From Caldisericota bacterium (GTDB lineage Bacteria > Bipolaricaulota > Bipolaricaulia > Bipolaricaulales > Bipolaricaulaceae), in contig JAADIW010000001.1 in NCBI GenBank assembly GCA_013151115.1, forward strand, positions 1-7,029: a stretch of DNA of 7,029 nucleotides, read 5' to 3'. This document shows, in pieces, positions 5,430 to 7,029 of this stretch (position 1 is the stretch's first letter; each line of letters begins with the position of its first letter). The translations under genes and the position numbers were made by a program. Below the pieces are notes generated by a model. The model was given only the letters and a program-made list of their open reading frames with translations, searched no databases and had not been told where the DNA came from.

Positions 5430-6182
5430 ATGGCAGGGCACTCTAAATGGGCGAATATCAAATACCGTAAGGAGCGGCAGGATAAAAAGCGGTCCGCCCT
5501 TTTCTCACGCCTCGCACGGGAGATCATCGTGGCCGCCAGGGAGGATCCGAACCCCGACTCCAACCCCCGGCTCGCCGCGGCCATCGAACGGGCCAAGGCG
5601 GCCAACATGCCCAAGGAGAACATCGAACGCGCCATCAAGCGGGCCGCGGGTGAGCTGGGGGGAGAGCGGTACGAGGAGGTCACCTACGAGGGATACGGCC
5701 CCGGGGGGGTGGCGATCTGGCTGCGGGCCGTGACCGACAACCGTAACCGCACCGCTTCGGCGGTGCGCCATATCTTCGAGTCGCACGGGGGATCCCTGGG
5801 GACCGAAGGCTGTGTGGCGTGGCAGTTCGAGCGCAAGGGGAAGATCCGCGTGGAAGGGATCCCCGAGGGCATGGACAAGGAGACCCTCGTCATGACGGGG
5901 ATAGACCTCGGCGCCGAGGACTTCGAAGAGGACGATGGGGCCATCGTCTTTTACACTGATCCGGCCGACCTGGCCGCGGTGCGGGACGGCCTGCGGAATG
6001 TCGGGGCCAACGTCGCTCAGGCGGAATTGGTGATGGTCCCGAAGACCACCGTCCGCGTGGAGGGGAAGGAGGCCGAGCAGCTTCTGAAGCTCCTCGAGGC
6101 CCTGGATGACCAGGAGGACGTCCAGGAGGTGGTGGCTAACTTCGACATCCCCGACGAAATCCTCGCCAAGGTGGCGGGCTGA
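5430..6182 (+). CDS. yebC: YebC/TACO1-family translation factor
   Basis: A 250-residue, full-length member of the YebC/TACO1 family. These proteins were long annotated as transcriptional regulators; bacterial and mitochondrial members are now linked to ribosome function, including relief of stalling at proline-rich stretches. The signature N-terminus MAGHSKWANIKYRKERQDKKR is complete (Tyr where His is commoner in IKHRK). It is followed by FSRLAREI, PRLAAAIERAKAANMPKENIERAIKR, the YEGYGPGG motif, DNRNRTASAVRHIFESHGGSLG and the acidic C-terminal domain ending in QEVVANFDIPDE. ATG 5430 matches the family start exactly; an in-frame TTG 24 bases upstream lies over the promoter and is rejected. The commonly neighbouring ruvC is not here; rarA follows 77 bases later on the same strand with its own -10-like site. 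Confidence 0.97.
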   Translation: MAGHSKWANIKYRKERQDKKRSALFSRLAREIIVAAREDPNPDSNPRLAAAIERAKAANMPKENIERAIKRAAGELGGERYEEVTYEGYGPGGVAIWLRAVTDNRNRTASAVRHIFESHGGSLGTEGCVAWQFERKGKIRVEGIPEGMDKETLVMTGIDLGAEDFEEDDGAIVFYTDPADLAAVRDGLRNVGANVAQAELVMVPKTTVRVEGKEAEQLLKLLEALDDQEDVQEVVANFDIPDEILAKVAG

Positions 6183-6244
6183 GCCGTCCGCACGTGTCCC
6201 CCTGGATCGGGCGTGGGTTCCCTGTTGCCGCTTTTTTGCCACGT

Positions 6245-6250
6245 TAAAAT
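6245..6250 (+). promoter_or_regulatory. Possible -10 element of rarA
   Basis: TAAAAT stands 9 bases before the rarA ATG at 6260, the same geometry as at sir2 and yebC. No good -35 is seen at 16-18 bp; TTGCCG (6225-6230) is only 14 bp away. GGGAG abuts the ATG with no spacing, too close to act as a normal Shine-Dalgarno. The rest of the 77-bp gap after yebC holds a CACGTG palindrome (6191-6196) and a T6 run without a convincing stem, so cotranscription with yebC remains possible. Confidence 0.4.
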
Positions 6251-6259
6251 GTGCGGGAG

Positions 6260-7029
6260 ATGTCCGGATTGTGGCAAGGGGAGCCCCCCCTAGCCGAGCG
6301 GCTGCGCCCCCGGGAGCTGGATGAGGTGGTGGGTCAACGTCACCTCCTCGGGCCCAACGGTCCCTTGCGGTCCCTGATAGAGAAGGGGACCTTTCACGCC
6401 CTCATCTTTTGGGGCCCGCCGGGGACGGGGAAGACCACGGTGGGGCGGATCATCGCCCGCCGGATGGGCGCGAAGTTCGTGTGGCTCTCCGCCTCGCTGG
6501 TGGGGACCGCGGAGGTGAAAAAGGTCCTCGAGGCATCCCGGGATCTCTGGCGGAAGACGGGGAAACGTGACCTCCTCTTTCTGGACGAGATCCACCGCTT
6601 CAACCGTGCACAACAGGATGTGCTCCTTCCCTACCTCGAGGAGGGCTCGGTCTACTTCATCGGGGCCACGACCGAGAACCCCTCCTTCGTCCTCCGATCG
6701 TCCTTGCTTTCGCGGGCCCAACTGTTCGTGTTCGAACCCCTCTCGGAGGAGGATCTTCGGGTACTTTTGCGGCGGGCCTTGGCTGACGAGCGGGGGTACG
6801 GGGGCCGGGTCCGGCTGGCCCCGGAGGCGGAAGAACTCTTGATCCGCTACGCCGACGGCGACGCACGTAGGCTCCTCTCGGCTCTGGAGACGGTGGTCCT
6901 CGCCTACGGGGAGGGCGAGGTATCGGCGGAGGCCGCGGAGCGGGCCCTGGGGCGCAAGGCCCCGCGGTACGACCGCGCCGGCGAGGAGCATTACAACCTC
7001 ATCTCGGCCCTCCATAAATCCATCCGGAA
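6260..7029 (+). CDS. rarA: Replication-associated recombination protein A (RarA/MgsA AAA+ ATPase; 3' end outside window)
   Basis: The first 256 residues of RarA (MgsA; eukaryotic homologue WRNIP1), a clamp-loader-like AAA+ ATPase that acts at stalled replication forks. After a short variable start, PLAERLRPRELDEVVGQ (10-26) is the family hallmark. Walker A is GPPGTGKT (52-59), Walker B is LLFLDEIHRFNRAQQD (105-120), sensor 1 is GATTENPSF (135-143), RSSLLSR at 146-152 carries the expected arginine finger, and DGDARRLL (199-206) is sensor 2. Downstream, EEHYNLISALHKSIR opens the C-terminal tetramerisation region, which is cut by the window edge; full proteins are usually 400-450 residues. I chose ATG 6260 because only this frame reaches PLAERLRP without a stop and no in-frame start lies closer. 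The -10-like TAAAAT nearby suggests initiation near the start codon. Confidence 0.95.
   Translation, partial: MSGLWQGEPPLAERLRPRELDEVVGQRHLLGPNGPLRSLIEKGTFHALIFWGPPGTGKTTVGRIIARRMGAKFVWLSASLVGTAEVKKVLEASRDLWRKTGKRDLLFLDEIHRFNRAQQDVLLPYLEEGSVYFIGATTENPSFVLRSSLLSRAQLFVFEPLSEEDLRVLLRRALADERGYGGRVRLAPEAEELLIRYADGDARRLLSALETVVLAYGEGEVSAEAAERALGRKAPRYDRAGEEHYNLISALHKSIR

Noticed and set aside
6205..6240. Intrinsic terminator after yebC (T6 run at 6232-6237)
   Set aside because: No stem of useful length precedes the T run; only a GGG/CCC mini-hairpin can be drawn.
5505..6242. A 245-codon open frame on the minus strand antisense to yebC (and similar long frames antisense to rarA at 6290-7015 and to pfkB/lacI at 1462-2031)
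   Set aside because: The opposite strand encodes unmistakable family proteins. The antisense translations are low-complexity, Pro/Arg/Gly-rich or motif-free, as expected in GC-rich DNA where stops are rare.
1..7029. CRISPR arrays, tRNA or rRNA genes, insertion sequences
   Set aside because: No regularly spaced repeats, cloverleaf-like sequence, rRNA-like stretch, transposase motif or terminal inverted repeats were seen. No gene-free stretch exceeds 231 bases.

Overview
The window is GC-rich (about two thirds G+C by eye) and bacterial. It carries seven clear protein genes, counting a broken two-domain gene as one. The most telling is a fused CTP:inositol-1-phosphate cytidylyltransferase / di-myo-inositol-phosphate-phosphate synthase (IPCT-DIPPS). 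This enzyme makes the precursor of di-myo-inositol phosphate (DIP), a compatible solute found mostly in thermophiles and hyperthermophiles, so the source is probably a GC-rich thermophilic bacterium. A Bipolaricaulota/Acetothermia-like lineage is only a guess; nothing in the window fixes the phylum.

Layout. From 5346 down to 1 all genes lie on the minus strand. A sir2 deacetylase gene (5346-4594) is coupled by a TGATG overlap to a pncC/cinA-C nicotinamide-nucleotide amidase gene (4594-4127). A 231-bp spacer follows, holding a terminator-like hairpin, a strong promoter with an AT-rich upstream tract, and a leader that can hide its own Shine-Dalgarno (SD) sequence. Next comes the IPCT-DIPPS gene (3895-2617), interrupted by a frameshift near 2990-2998 exactly inside the CDP-alcohol phosphotransferase motif. 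A PfkB-family kinase gene (2602-1691) follows after 14 bases. A consensus promoter with a 19-bp palindromic operator over its start point then drives a LacI-family regulator (1595-552) and an RbsB-like sugar-binding protein (536 to beyond base 1). On the plus strand, divergent from sir2, are yebC (5430-6182) and rarA (6260 to beyond 7029).

How they may work together. Sir2 and PncC sit on the NAD-consuming and NMN-recycling sides of pyridine nucleotide metabolism. IPCT-DIPPS plus the PfkB kinase suggests a route in which free myo-inositol is phosphorylated to inositol-3-phosphate (the same compound as L-inositol-1-phosphate), activated with CTP and converted to phosphorylated DIP. The adjacent LacI/periplasmic-binding-protein pair could serve inositol or ribose-type sugar uptake; the substrate cannot be read from the sequence.

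Expression signals show a pattern. Genes inside operons (pncC, pfkB, the sugar-binding protein), and also IPCT-DIPPS, have clear SD sequences. The first genes sir2, yebC and rarA have a -10-like hexamer ending 8-9 bases before the ATG and no properly spaced SD, which suggests leaderless mRNAs. The octamer GGGATCCC occurs six times, in three codon phases, recalling highly iterated palindromes. No RNA gene, CRISPR array or mobile element was seen.
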